A DNA stretch of 64,000 nt from UMGS1696 sp964634795 (lineage in GTDB: Bacteria > Bacillota > Clostridia > Oscillospirales > CAG-272), in NCBI GenBank assembly GCA_964634795.1, contig CAZWLL010000002.1:23903-87902 (forward strand), read 5' to 3'. How positions within the stretch are numbered: the first letter of the stretch is position 1; each line of letters begins with the position of its first letter. Below the pieces are notes generated by a model. The model saw nothing but the letters and a program-made list of their open reading frames with translations, was not told the DNA's origin and searched no databases. The position numbers were made by a program, and so were the translations under genes. This document shows, piece after piece, positions 16,903 to 26,063 of this stretch.

Positions 16903-19155
16903 TCAGTTCTCCGCGAGGCGTACCTGCTGCTTATCCGATATCGGTACTGTTGAGTTCGTTATTACAAATTCGCTTCCGTATAATCCCGAAACAGCGGATT
17001 GAGTGTCATCCGACGCGAGAACCTCGATATCCACCCTTTTCGCTGTATATCTCATGTTCAAAGGTGTTTTCTTCGATTCAACGACAAGGACGAACTTTCC
17101 GTCGTTATCCTCACGAATCGCTGAATTGGGAAGAACGGAATCGTATGACTGGCTCTTGTCGCCTATGGAGAAGGTAAGAGACTGTCCTTCGGTTACGTCG
17201 CCTGTCACTGTAATTGTGATAATACGGTTTTTACCCTGAGATGACGCGTCCGAGCGCATTCCCGTAACGGATGCCTCGATATTGGTATACCACCACGAGT
17301 TTGTAACACTGCACGGTGTGCCAACCTGAATTTTTCTTGCCTGTTCCGATGACATGCTGATTTCCACAATATAACCCTTGTCGGCAATTTCAATTGATGC
17401 TACGGTATTACCGCTCGAAACCGATTCACCGGCGGAAAAGTTTATGGATGTAATCTTACCTGCGATGGGCGCGGTAATCTGTGTGTTTTCGGGAGCGTTT
17501 TTGTATTTCTCTATTTTCGCTTCAAGCTCCTCAAGCTGTTTCTTCTGGTCTTCTCTGTCAAGGTCGTTTTTTGTATTGCTCTGATTTTCGGTTGCTTTGG
17601 TTATCTCAAGAGTTGATTCAAGCTTTTCGATTGACTCTTCCTGTGATTTTATTTTATCCGCCAATTCTTCTTCTGTGTACTCGGATGTCGAATCGGTAAG
17701 CTGTTTTTTCAGCTTTTCAAGGTCTTTGTTTTTCTGTTTGATGGTGTCCTCGAGAGATTTTTCCTCGTTCTCGTAGGTTGTGAGAAGAAGCGAGTATTCG
17801 TTCACCGTGTCTTCAGCCGTGCTCTGTTTTATGAGGGATTCGTATTTTGTTTTGGCTTCGGTATACTCGGTCTCAATCTCGGTCAGCTTTGCGGCGGCGT
17901 CATCGTAATTCTTCTGTGCTTCGCTTAAGTCGTAGTCAACGGTATAATCGACAAGGTCGTCAACCTCCGGCATTCCGATAACCTCAAGCTTGTCTTCGAT
18001 TTCGGAAATCTGGTCTTCGAGGGACTCAACCTTATCATCATAGTCTTCTATCTGACGTTCGTAGTTTTTTTCGGCTTTTTCATAAGCACTTTTAGCGGCT
18101 TGATATGCTTCCCATGCGCTTTCCTTTGAAATAGTTGTTGAACCATCTCCTTCGACTTCTATCTCATTATCATTCACTGATGCGTTATCATAATCTCTTT
18201 TAGCTTCCACCATAGCATTATATAGTGTAATAAGCTCTTCTTCAGCATCCTCTTTATATCTTCTTATTTCCTTTTCGAGTGATTCAAGTTCATCGTTAAG
18301 TGTTGCAAGTTCTTTTGTAAGTGTATTCGCTTCGGTTACACTGCCGGAAATGCTCTTTATTTCATCGAGCTTTTCTTTATAAAAGTCTGCTTCCTTTTTT
18401 AATGTCTCGTATTCGCCTGATACGGCATCATACTCTTCCTTAGCTGTCGCAAGCTTTTCGGAGACGGTCTCATTCGATAGCACATCCTTTTCGATTAACG
18501 CCTTCGCTTCGCTTATCGTGCTTTTTACGTCGGCTATCGTGTTTGACAGCTCTTCCTTCTGCTCTTCAAGAGTTTCTATGGTTTCGGTTAAAGAGTCTAT
18601 CTGATTATTGATAATCGTTGTGGTATCGACACCGGAAAGCAGGTCATTGTAATTCTTCTGCAGTTTTGTAAGTTCTTCTTTTGCATCCTCAAGAGATTTT
18701 TCCGCATCCGTTATAGTCTGCTTTGACGTAAGTTCCGTTACGGTATCCCCGAGTACGGCGAGATCATACTCCCTCTTCAGCTTATCGTACTCCTCCTGAG
18801 CGGCTTCAAGCTGTTCGCTGGCTCCGCCCTTCAGCTCGAGTATAGGCTCATCCTTTTCGACAGTCTGTCCTTCCTTGACATATACGGAAACTACCTTTCT
18901 CGACTGAACGACACCGTCATCTGCTTCGGCTTCGTCCGCTTCATACACAACGTTATAGCTTGCGTTCGCTTTAACCGTGCCGGATGCCTTTATCGCGGTC
19001 GACAATGTTCCCGATGACGCATATTGAGCGGACACCTCGGGTAATGAATAGTTTAAGATTGTATTTGAGAAAAACGTGAGCAGCAGCAATATTACAAGGA
19101 AAATAATAGCTGCGTTCTTTATCCAGGCTCTGCGTCTTGATGAATCATTTGACAT
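16903..19155 (-). CDS. HlyD/AcrA-like membrane-fusion adaptor with very long coiled coil
   Basis: A 750-residue protein: membrane anchor at about residues 13-31, half of a lipoyl/biotinyl-like domain (GTVKANASY to GQTVEKDEPILEL), then some 430 residues of nearly continuous heptad-like Glu/Lys/Leu coiled coil (about 115-545). The second half-motif follows (ITAPIAGKITSINF near 556-569), then beta-barrel and membrane-proximal domains. This is the layout of HlyD-type periplasmic adaptors, but typical adaptors are 350-480 residues. In a Gram-positive cell the coiled coil would span the wall region. It lies between the permease genes (28 nt) and the MacB-like gene (4 nt). Confidence 0.75.
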   Translation of the reverse strand: MSNDSSRRRAWIKNAAIIFLVILLLLTFFSNTILNYSLPEVSAQYASSGTLSTAIKASGTVKANASYNVVYEADEAEADDGVVQSRKVVSVYVKEGQTVEKDEPILELKGGASEQLEAAQEEYDKLKREYDLAVLGDTVTELTSKQTITDAEKSLEDAKEELTKLQKNYNDLLSGVDTTTIINNQIDSLTETIETLEEQKEELSNTIADVKSTISEAKALIEKDVLSNETVSEKLATAKEEYDAVSGEYETLKKEADFYKEKLDEIKSISGSVTEANTLTKELATLNDELESLEKEIRRYKEDAEEELITLYNAMVEAKRDYDNASVNDNEIEVEGDGSTTISKESAWEAYQAAKSAYEKAEKNYERQIEDYDDKVESLEDQISEIEDKLEVIGMPEVDDLVDYTVDYDLSEAQKNYDDAAAKLTEIETEYTEAKTKYESLIKQSTAEDTVNEYSLLLTTYENEEKSLEDTIKQKNKDLEKLKKQLTDSTSEYTEEELADKIKSQEESIEKLESTLEITKATENQSNTKNDLDREDQKKQLEELEAKIEKYKNAPENTQITAPIAGKITSINFSAGESVSSGNTVASIEIADKGYIVEISMSSEQARKIQVGTPCSVTNSWWYTNIEASVTGMRSDASSQGKNRIITITVTGDVTEGQSLTFSIGDKSQSYDSVLPNSAIREDNDGKFVLVVESKKTPLNMRYTAKRVDIEVLASDDTQSAVSGLYGSEFVITNSTVPISDKQQVRLAEN

Positions 19156-19183
19156 ATGTATCTCCTAAGTTATTTAATCACAA

Positions 19184-20134
19184 TCAACCTGTTACCGATG
19201 CCGAGTATGCAATGCCTTCAATGAGGTAATCCTCACTGTAAAGGAAAAGCAGAACCGGAGGCACCATATATATTACCGCAATTGCCAAGGCTATGCCCGT
19301 ATCTCCTTCGTTAATCTTTGAAAGGAAAACCGAAAGCGGATACAATTCCTGATCGGTTAAAAGAATAAGCGGCTGTTCTACCATATTCCAGTAATCGATA
19401 AAAACAAGGATGGCTATAGAATACAGAGTACTTTTGCAAAGCGGCATAAAGATACTTGCGAATATTCTGAATTCCGACGCACCGTCAATCTGTGCGGCTT
19501 CCACTATCGATTTCGGAATTCGTTTCATGTACTTTGTCAGAATGAAAACCGAAAACGGTGAAAACACACCGGGCAGAATAATTGCCCATCTGGTGTTCAG
19601 CAAATTCATCTTGTTTATGACAAGATAGTTCGGTACCAGAGTAACCTGATAAGGCATGAGCATCAGTATAATATATGTAAAAAATATTATAGAGCGGAAT
19701 TTGGTTTGCGCTCTCGATATAGCATACGACGCACCTGTGGCAACCAACAGCTGGAATATTACTATCGGTACAACGTATATAACGGAGTTCCAGAACTTTA
19801 TAAGATACTCGGGGCTTTTCAAGAGTACGGTTGCGTACTGCGAGAAGCTTACCTTGTCGGGAATAAGCTGCAAATTTACCTTTTCCGCGATAAATACTCT
19901 TCCGCTGCCGGAGGTGCCGAGTCCCGTAAATATTTTGCCGTAATTCGCGGATATTTCCGTGGTTGACATGAACGAGTTAGTTATGGTAAATACCGTAGGA
20001 AACAGGAATAATGCCGCAAACGAAATAAGAATTAAGAGAGCGAAAAACAGAAACAAAGCGTGAGACAGCTTTTTCTTCTTTCCCTTTTTGGCTTTCGGAA
20101 ACGCCGCGGAATTGAGTTTGATTTCTTCCGTCAT
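19184..20134 (-). CDS. Carbohydrate ABC transporter permease (MalG/UgpE-like)
   Basis: A 316-residue inner-membrane permease with six predicted segments. The cytoplasmic EAA loop EAAQIDGASEFRIFASIFMP near residues 215-234 marks the ABC-coupling site of the MalG-type family. An atypically long extracytoplasmic loop follows the first segment (about 60-105). Its start overlaps the MalF-like gene by 4 nt, so the two are translated together. The ATPase is not encoded here; such importers often share an MsmX-like ATPase encoded elsewhere. Confidence 0.88.
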   Translation of the reverse strand: MTEEIKLNSAAFPKAKKGKKKKLSHALFLFFALLILISFAALFLFPTVFTITNSFMSTTEISANYGKIFTGLGTSGSGRVFIAEKVNLQLIPDKVSFSQYATVLLKSPEYLIKFWNSVIYVVPIVIFQLLVATGASYAISRAQTKFRSIIFFTYIILMLMPYQVTLVPNYLVINKMNLLNTRWAIILPGVFSPFSVFILTKYMKRIPKSIVEAAQIDGASEFRIFASIFMPLCKSTLYSIAILVFIDYWNMVEQPLILLTDQELYPLSVFLSKINEGDTGIALAIAVIYMVPPVLLFLYSEDYLIEGIAYSASVTG

Positions 20135-21081
20135 TCTTCAATCCCCTTTCCGAGACGGTTATCCGCCCACAAGAGAATACCGATTATCACTATCATTATC
20201 AAACAAAGAACAACCGCCGCACTTGAAAGCTTTTGATATTCGAAGTTGCTGAAGGTATTGTTCATGAAATGCTGCAGCGTATACATTGAGTCATATGGGT
20301 AATTGCCCGTGAGCAAATAAACCTCACGGAATACCTTGAATGAGTTAATTAAAGACATTATTGTAACAAATGAAATCGTAGACGCAAGATATCTCATCTT
20401 AATCATAAAGAAACGTCTTATAGGTCCGCATCCGTCAAGCATCGCAACCTCTATGATTCCTTTTGGTACTGCGGATAAAGCAGACATAAACATTATCATA
20501 TTGTATCCGATGTTTTTCCAAAGGAAGAGAAGAACAACGACCTGATATCCGTAGTCCGACTTAAGCCATTCAACGGGATCGGCACCGAACAGTGCCGTTA
20601 TGTCATTTACAACTCCGTTGTAATCGAACAGAACCTGCCATATAAGTATAACCGATGCCGCGGGGACAATCATAGGTGACAAGAATATTGTTCTGAACGT
20701 ACTTTTGCACGGTATATTCGCATCAAGCATAACCGCAAGTGCCAAAGAAAGCACAACAACCAGCGGAACTGCGGTAACCGAAAATATTCCCGTGTTTTTT
20801 AAAGCAAGCTTAAACGCGGAATTGTTGAACAGCTTCTCAAAATTAGCCAAACCGACAAAGTTAGCCGATGTGGTGTTGTCTATTAACGAATAATAGATTA
20901 CAACAAGAAACGGCAAAATAAAGAAGAGCATAACACCTAAAAAAGAAGGTATTAAAAACGGAAGCGTTCGCGCCCTCTCCTTAAGTTCCCGTTTTGTTAT
21001 GTATTTTTCTTTGCGAGGTTTAACGGAAACCGAGGGATCCCCTCCGCTTTCCGCCGCAGTGAGCAGTTGCTTTTTTTTCAT
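20131..21081 (-). CDS. Carbohydrate ABC transporter permease (MalF/UgpA-like)
   Basis: A 316-residue permease, first gene of the five-gene operon. After a 45-residue basic cytoplasmic N-terminus, six membrane segments are visible. The EAA-like coupling loop is degenerate but recognisable (VAMLDGCGPIRRFFMIKM near 209-226). The pairing with the MalG-like permease and a solute-binding lipoprotein defines a CUT1-type carbohydrate importer. No convincing -35/-10 pair was found in the 99-bp gap upstream (21082-21180). Confidence 0.88.
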   Translation of the reverse strand: MKKKQLLTAAESGGDPSVSVKPRKEKYITKRELKERARTLPFLIPSFLGVMLFFILPFLVVIYYSLIDNTTSANFVGLANFEKLFNNSAFKLALKNTGIFSVTAVPLVVVLSLALAVMLDANIPCKSTFRTIFLSPMIVPAASVILIWQVLFDYNGVVNDITALFGADPVEWLKSDYGYQVVVLLFLWKNIGYNMIMFMSALSAVPKGIIEVAMLDGCGPIRRFFMIKMRYLASTISFVTIMSLINSFKVFREVYLLTGNYPYDSMYTLQHFMNNTFSNFEYQKLSSAAVVLCLIMIVIIGILLWADNRLGKGIEE

Positions 21082-21180
21082 TGATTTACGACCATGTATA
21101 ATTGTTTATGATTTTAATTATATGACGACGTGATATTCGAAAAGTTCCGTAAAAATAGTTTTTTACATAATGTTAAAAAA

Positions 21181-21903
21181 TTACATCCATCCATCAAGCT
21201 CTCTCTTTTCAAGAGCTGTAATTATACGTTTTTTCAGACCGCGGTGACTTTTCTCGAGCTCCCGTATAACACCCTTAATCTCGGCTCTGTCGGTTTTCCC
21301 GTCTTCGGGACACGGAGATTTTATAACGGGCAGACCTTCACTTTTCACAAGTGACTTTATATCGGCTTCACGTGTGTATATAAGAGGACGGATAACGGTG
21401 ATATCGTTATCCGTATATTCTGTAACAGGCGAATAACAGCCTATTCTTCCCTCATTCACAAGAGTAAGCATAAAGGTCTCGGCGGCGTCATCGAGATGGT
21501 GTCCGAGCGCGAGTCGGCTGGCGTTCAGTTTTTTCGCACATGAAATAAGCGCTCCTCTTCTCAGCTTTGCGCATAAAGAACACGGATTCTTCTCTTTGCG
21601 TACATCGAAAACTATTTCTTTAATTTTTGTATGCTCAATGTAATAAGGTATATTTTGTGCCGAACAGTATTCCGACAAAGGCGCGTAAATATCACCGACA
21701 TCCTCAAATCCCATGTCAACGGTTATTCCCACAATCGAGAATTTCTTCGGGTAAAATTCCTTTAATCTGTTCAGAACCGCAAGCAATGCTATCGAATCCT
21801 TTCCTCCGGACAGTCCTACGGCTATTGTATCCGATTCTTCTATCATTTTATATTTGTCAACCGCCTGTCGAACGGTAGAAAGCATATGCTGCATTTCATT
21901 CAT
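21181..21903 (-). CDS. TtcA-like tRNA 2-thiolation ATPase
   Basis: A 240-residue PP-loop ATP pyrophosphatase with SGGKDS near residues 34-39 and a CxxC pair in NPCSLCAKLRRGAL (about 111-124). LGHHLDDAAET follows near 138-148. This combination is the signature of the TtcA group, which adenylates and thiolates tRNA bases using an iron-sulfur cluster. TilS would lack the CxxC pair and usually has a C-terminal domain. AAGG lies 8 nt before the ATG. It follows trmD and rimM on the same strand, a tRNA/ribosome maturation group. The exact modified base is not shown. Confidence 0.8.
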   Translation of the reverse strand: MNEMQHMLSTVRQAVDKYKMIEESDTIAVGLSGGKDSIALLAVLNRLKEFYPKKFSIVGITVDMGFEDVGDIYAPLSEYCSAQNIPYYIEHTKIKEIVFDVRKEKNPCSLCAKLRRGALISCAKKLNASRLALGHHLDDAAETFMLTLVNEGRIGCYSPVTEYTDNDITVIRPLIYTREADIKSLVKSEGLPVIKSPCPEDGKTDRAEIKGVIRELEKSHRGLKKRIITALEKRELDGWM

Positions 21904-21956
21904 AGTTTCAACCTTAATTTATGTTTCTGTCCGTTCCACTGTGCGGCATATTCATG

Positions 21957-22667
21957 CTACTTTTTATTAAGCAAATCCGGACGTCTTTCTTTTGTTATTT
22001 CAAGTGATTTTTCATGCCGCCACTTTTCTATGTTCGCATGATGGCCTGACAGGAGTACCTCAGGCACTTCCCTGTTCATCCATGTCTGAGGGCGTGTATA
22101 CTGCGGATATTCAAGAAGATTGTCTTCAAAACTTTCCTTCTCATAGCACTCCGGCAGCGCAAGCACACCGTCGCAAAGTCTTCCCACAGCATCTGTTATA
22201 ATACAAGCAGGCAATTCTCCGCCCGTCAAAACATAGTCTCCTATAGACATTTCTTCATCGACAATTTCTTCGATAACGCGCTCGTCTATACCCTCGTAAT
22301 GTCCGCACAAAAGGATAAGATTTTCTTTTTCGGACAGCTCTTTCGCAATATTCTGATTGAATGTACGTCCTCTCGGTGACATGTAAATAAGATAAGGCTT
22401 TGTTTCTTTATTATCGTCTTTCTTATCCGCCATTATCGATTCAACCACCGCATTATAGCATCTCCAAATCGGCGGAGCTGCCATAAGCATCCCTCTCCCG
22501 CCGCCATACGGAGTATCATCTACTCTCCTGTGCTTGTCTTCGGAATAATCACGTATATTGTGAACTCTGACATCAAGCTTTCCGGCACGCCTTGCGCGGC
22601 CGATAATGCTCTCGGAAAGTATAGCGTCAACGTATTCCGGGAAAAGAGTCATAATATCTATGCGCAT
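21957..22667 (-). CDS. trmD: tRNA (guanine37-N1)-methyltransferase
   Basis: A 236-residue SPOUT methyltransferase that makes m1G37 in tRNAs and prevents +1 frameshifting. The N-terminus MRIDIMTLFPE, the DTPYGGGRGM segment (51-60), LLCGHYEGIDERV and SIGDYVLTGGE knot motifs are all intact. The start codon overlaps the rimM stop by 1 nt, the classic rimM-trmD coupling. rpsP and rplS, often in the same operon, are not adjacent here. Confidence 0.97.
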   Translation of the reverse strand: MRIDIMTLFPEYVDAILSESIIGRARRAGKLDVRVHNIRDYSEDKHRRVDDTPYGGGRGMLMAAPPIWRCYNAVVESIMADKKDDNKETKPYLIYMSPRGRTFNQNIAKELSEKENLILLCGHYEGIDERVIEEIVDEEMSIGDYVLTGGELPACIITDAVGRLCDGVLALPECYEKESFEDNLLEYPQYTRPQTWMNREVPEVLLSGHHANIEKWRHEKSLEITKERRPDLLNKK

Positions 22668-23185
22668 TATTCCCTCATCCCTTCAATAAGATGAACACTT
22701 ATGCATCCGTTTACAACGTCGATATCACGAATAAATTCATTTACTGCGGGAATCATGAATTCTCCGCCGTTCACATCGGAAACAACATATATATCTCGTC
22801 CGGCAGGAGATATTACTTCCTTCAATACACCGTATTTTTCGTTTGTTGCTTCATCTATAACATCAAGCCCGATCATATCCGCAATGAAAACATCACCTTT
22901 TTTTCTTGAAATGTCATCACGGTCGGCATAAAATACAGTACCTTTATATTTTATCGCTTCATCAACTGTCTTTATGTTTTCGAATGTTACGAGTACCATA
23001 TTCTTCTGTACGGCAGACGCCATAACCTTCATCGGAGCATATTCATTGTTTTGAAGCTTTACATACATTTTTCTCAGCTTCGCAAGTGTTTCCGCATCAT
23101 TACAGTAGCATTCAAGCTTTAATGTTCCTCTGACACCGTGTGTCGATACGGCTTTGCCGCACTCAAGATATTTCTGTACACTCAT
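22667..23185 (-). CDS. rimM: Ribosome maturation factor RimM
   Basis: A 172-residue 30S maturation factor. The N-terminal GKAVSTHGVRGTLKL block (RimM domain) and a C-terminal PRC-barrel-like half ending in EFIRDIDVVNG are visible. It is upstream of and coupled to trmD. GGAGAAA precedes the ATG and a promoter lies at 23225-23253. Confidence 0.94.
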   Translation of the reverse strand: MSVQKYLECGKAVSTHGVRGTLKLECYCNDAETLAKLRKMYVKLQNNEYAPMKVMASAVQKNMVLVTFENIKTVDEAIKYKGTVFYADRDDISRKKGDVFIADMIGLDVIDEATNEKYGVLKEVISPAGRDIYVVSDVNGGEFMIPAVNEFIRDIDVVNGCISVHLIEGMRE

Positions 23186-23224
23186 ATGTTCTATTTCTCC
23201 GTATACCCAAAATTATTCATTATA

Positions 23225-23253
23225 ATTATATCATAATATTAAAACATTATCAA
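23225..23253 (-). promoter_or_regulatory. Putative promoter of rimM-trmD-ttcA
   Basis: Minus strand TTGATA (23253-23248), 17-bp spacer, TATAAT (23230-23225), about 40 bp before the rimM start. Confidence 0.6.
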
Positions 23254-23255
23254 TA

Positions 23256-23291
23256 CGAAAATCAGCGTGTACCAAACGGCGCACGCTGATT
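23256..23291 (-). terminator. Terminator after the BNR gene
   Basis: A 10-bp stem (23260-23269 with 23282-23291), 12-nt loop, followed on the minus strand by TTTTCG. It lies just after the stop at 23300 and insulates the rimM promoter. Confidence 0.6.
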
Positions 23292-23299
23292 ATAATATA

Positions 23300-24259
23300 T
23301 CATATTTCTATTCTCACAAACATCACGGATATTCTGTTATACGTAAATGTCACAAGCAGTTCCCCATTGTTGTATAATACCGCGGGATATGACAGCTCTC
23401 CTCCGTCCTCTTTCATTATGTCGAATGCATATTCAAAGCTGTCTCCTCCGTTTTCGGAAACAAGGAGAGATATCGGTGATCTATCACCTGTATCTACGGG
23501 ATTGCAGACGAGAAATATCCTGCCGTCGGGAGACGAGTCAAGATCTATTCCGCTGTTATTGCTCGGAACATCGATAGGATATGCATCCGAAAAAATCAGT
23601 TTTTCTTTGTCTGCATCCGAGCGGAATATCTTTCCGTTTTTTGATCGCATTAATGCGTGAATTCCGTTATCATCACACCATAACGCAGGCTGGATAAGCT
23701 TAATTTTCTCTCCGTCGCATAAATATTGTCCGCGCTCCCATGTCGCGCATCCGTCACGGGAAATATCGATAAACGCGCGCCATACACTTTCTCTGTCGCT
23801 TGTTTCGTGCGAAGCTCCTGCAATTACAGTTCCGTCGGACAATATAAGCGGTTTATTTTTCACGGGACCTCGTCCGCCGCTTCTGTCTCCGTCTACAAGC
23901 TCAACAGGTTCCGTCCATGTATATCCGTCATCATATGAATATCTGACAAGAGTTTTCCATTCGGGAATCGTTGAACCTTTTTTGTAGCATAATACGATTT
24001 TACCGTCGATTTTGAACAGAACGGGGTTCCAGCACGCTATATTATCCTTTACCGAAATCATCCTCGGTTCTGTCCATATGCCGCTTGATTTGTCTCTTCT
24101 GGACAAGTATATTTCGACGTCATCTGCTTTCTCATGTTCGCCGCCAAACCATGCAGCTAAAATGTCACCGTTATCCGCTGCGCAGACAGTCGATGCGTGA
24201 CATGAGTTTGTCACTCTTTTTTCTATCGGAAAAATCAGTGTTTTTTCTGTTATTTTCAT
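23300..24259 (-). CDS. BNR-repeat sialidase-like protein, no signal peptide
   Basis: A 319-residue beta-propeller protein of the BNR_2/putative neuraminidase group. Three Asp-box-like motifs are visible: SYDDGYTW, SRDGCATW and SENGGDSF. The CHASTV...AAWFGGEHE start is typical of this group. The FRIP arginine motif of classical GH33 sialidases is not seen, so sialidase activity is uncertain. There is no export signal, so it acts in the cytoplasm. It starts 1 nt after the stop of a DapA-like aldolase gene, suggesting a shared pathway, possibly acyl-sugar or sialic-acid-like breakdown. Confidence 0.7.
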   Translation of the reverse strand: MKITEKTLIFPIEKRVTNSCHASTVCAADNGDILAAWFGGEHEKADDVEIYLSRRDKSSGIWTEPRMISVKDNIACWNPVLFKIDGKIVLCYKKGSTIPEWKTLVRYSYDDGYTWTEPVELVDGDRSGGRGPVKNKPLILSDGTVIAGASHETSDRESVWRAFIDISRDGCATWERGQYLCDGEKIKLIQPALWCDDNGIHALMRSKNGKIFRSDADKEKLIFSDAYPIDVPSNNSGIDLDSSPDGRIFLVCNPVDTGDRSPISLLVSENGGDSFEYAFDIMKEDGGELSYPAVLYNNGELLVTFTYNRISVMFVRIEI

Positions 24260-24260
24260 A

Positions 24261-25217
24261 TCACAATCCTAAGCGATTTATCATGTCTTCAGTTAATTCA
24301 TGCAGCTGATCAACACACATCATTTGATATTTATTCAGCCTTGTTTTATCACATGATCTGCTTTCGAGAGTCATATTTATTCCTTCATGCGCCGCGAAAT
24401 TATATTTTGCACTTACGGGGTATGCAAGAGACTCCGTAAATGCGGTTATGCTCAAAAACGAACCGACAAGAGACGCCTTTTCATTATTTATATTATGTGT
24501 CAGCCAGGAATATATTGTCGGTTGAAAATTAGCCATAACACCGCAAAAGCCTGCAGCTCCGTGCAGCATCGACTGATAAAGCGTTTCGGCATTAGCGTTA
24601 AACAGCATCAGATTGCTTCCGCGAACAATATCAAGCCGTCTCTCGATTTCATCCTCATCACAGCATGTATCCTTGATAAAACGAAATCTTCCGGTTGAAA
24701 GACACCACTCCAAGATTTTGGGAGTTATCAATCTCTTATATGGTACGGGGCATTCATAGAGACCGAGTGCAATATCGTCTGGGATTGAGTCGATTATTTT
24801 CTCCGCATCCTTTATCCAGTTTTCATCGGATGTATTTTCTATATCAAGTCGGTTGGTTATTAATATGACAGCGTCCGCACCGCTTTCGGCTATTCGGTTG
24901 AGCTCACGTATCTGGTCATCACGTTTTTCGGATACATGTCCCGACGCGACAATCGTCATTGCTTTTCTGCTGTGATCACAGGCTGCAAGCTCTTTTGCTT
25001 TTTTCACAACAGCATTCGCCAATGATACTCGTTCGTCTTCATTTAGATACCATATTTCACTTGACTGACAAACGGCAAAGATACCGTCGCAATTATTATT
25101 CCAATACCATTCTACAAGTCTGTCTACAGCCTCAAAATCGATTTTTCCGTTATCTAGGTAGGGCGTAATCATCGTAGGATATGATCCCTGCGCGTAATTA
25201 TCATGTGCATATGTCAT
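24261..25217 (-). CDS. Dihydrodipicolinate synthase/N-acetylneuraminate lyase family aldolase
   Basis: A 318-residue class-I aldolase of the DapA/NanA superfamily. The Schiff-base lysine is in RFIKDTCCD (near residue 181) and the conserved tyrosine in GLYECPVPY (near 153). The N-terminal PTMITPY motif is typical. It is unlikely to be true DapA, because the GTTGE motif is replaced by CQSSEIWYL and a catabolic BNR gene is co-transcribed. A keto-acid or sugar-acid lyase role is inferred. A strong promoter lies at 25306-25334. Confidence 0.75.
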   Translation of the reverse strand: MTYAHDNYAQGSYPTMITPYLDNGKIDFEAVDRLVEWYWNNNCDGIFAVCQSSEIWYLNEDERVSLANAVVKKAKELAACDHSRKAMTIVASGHVSEKRDDQIRELNRIAESGADAVILITNRLDIENTSDENWIKDAEKIIDSIPDDIALGLYECPVPYKRLITPKILEWCLSTGRFRFIKDTCCDEDEIERRLDIVRGSNLMLFNANAETLYQSMLHGAAGFCGVMANFQPTIYSWLTHNINNEKASLVGSFLSITAFTESLAYPVSAKYNFAAHEGINMTLESRSCDKTRLNKYQMMCVDQLHELTEDMINRLGL

Positions 25218-25305
25218 AATTGTTTCCTCTCTTCATTCAGTCATGAAAATTCCACGGAGTAAGGTGCATCACTCTGCTCATAAGATGAATTTTATTGTCA
25301 TTTTT

Positions 25306-25334
25306 ATAATAGCAATTAAGATTGTAATTGTCAA
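25306..25334 (-). promoter_or_regulatory. Promoter of the aldolase-BNR operon
   Basis: Minus strand TTGACA (25334-25329), 17-bp spacer, TATTAT (25311-25306). It lies in the 126-bp gap after pnuC. Confidence 0.7.
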
Positions 25335-25343
25335 GTATTTCTA

Positions 25344-26054
25344 TTATATCACATCGACTGTTTTCGACTGCGCAATGCTCATTCTGTGCCAGTTAATAAA
25401 TCCGTATAAATCGTTTACGAAAAACATTACAAAGCATACGACTACCGATAAATACGACCTATTGCTTATTGAAGCCAGTACCCAAAGTATAATTAACACC
25501 ACATCGTTCGCCGCATAAGCCAGCGCGAAATATTTGCTCCGCCTGAAAGTAAGATATACTGCCGCAAAGCTTGTTGTTACCGATATCGTACTCGGGATGA
25601 TATTGGCGGTATTAAAACTGTCGAGAATAAAATAAAATCCGAATGTTACAGCCAAAGTCAGAACTGACATGAAAACAAATTCTTTAACACTCAGTTTATT
25701 CACCTCAACCTGTGCATGGTTGCCGTTATACGGATTGCGAATCCACGAAATAAGCGCAAACAATGCCATAGGACCCGTCATCCCGAGGTAGGTTATCATT
25801 TCCCCGTAATATGAAAACGAATATGATATTATTCCGTAAAGAATACTGAATATAATAGCGAAAACCTGTCCTATCGGGTTGCCTTTTGCGTTTAAAATGA
25901 GCATTGTCGCTCCGACTATCGATGCACACAGTGTTAGTACACTGCCCGAATTCCATAACAGGTAAGTTGTGATAATAAGTGTGACAGATGTAAAATAGAG
26001 GATAAGCTCTCCGAGGGTAAAGTATCTTGTCAGCTTATCAAACATTCTTTTCAT
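25344..26054 (-). CDS. pnuC: Nicotinamide riboside transporter PnuC family
   Basis: A 236-residue membrane protein with about seven hydrophobic segments. NAKGNPIGQVFAIIFSILYGIISY and SKYFALAYAANDVVLIILW contain the paired repeats of PnuC, including the tryptophan/asparagine residues that bind nicotinamide riboside. PnuC facilitates uptake of this NAD precursor, trapped by phosphorylation inside. The start is set at 26054 because GGAGG lies at 26063-26059. A longer form from 26087 would run through the terminator of the leader RNA. Relatives (PnuT, PnuX) carry thiamine or riboflavin, so the substrate is not fully certain. Confidence 0.85.
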   Translation of the reverse strand: MKRMFDKLTRYFTLGELILYFTSVTLIITTYLLWNSGSVLTLCASIVGATMLILNAKGNPIGQVFAIIFSILYGIISYSFSYYGEMITYLGMTGPMALFALISWIRNPYNGNHAQVEVNKLSVKEFVFMSVLTLAVTFGFYFILDSFNTANIIPSTISVTTSFAAVYLTFRRSKYFALAYAANDVVLIILWVLASISNRSYLSVVVCFVMFFVNDLYGFINWHRMSIAQSKTVDVI

Positions 26055-26063
26055 TTTTCCTCC

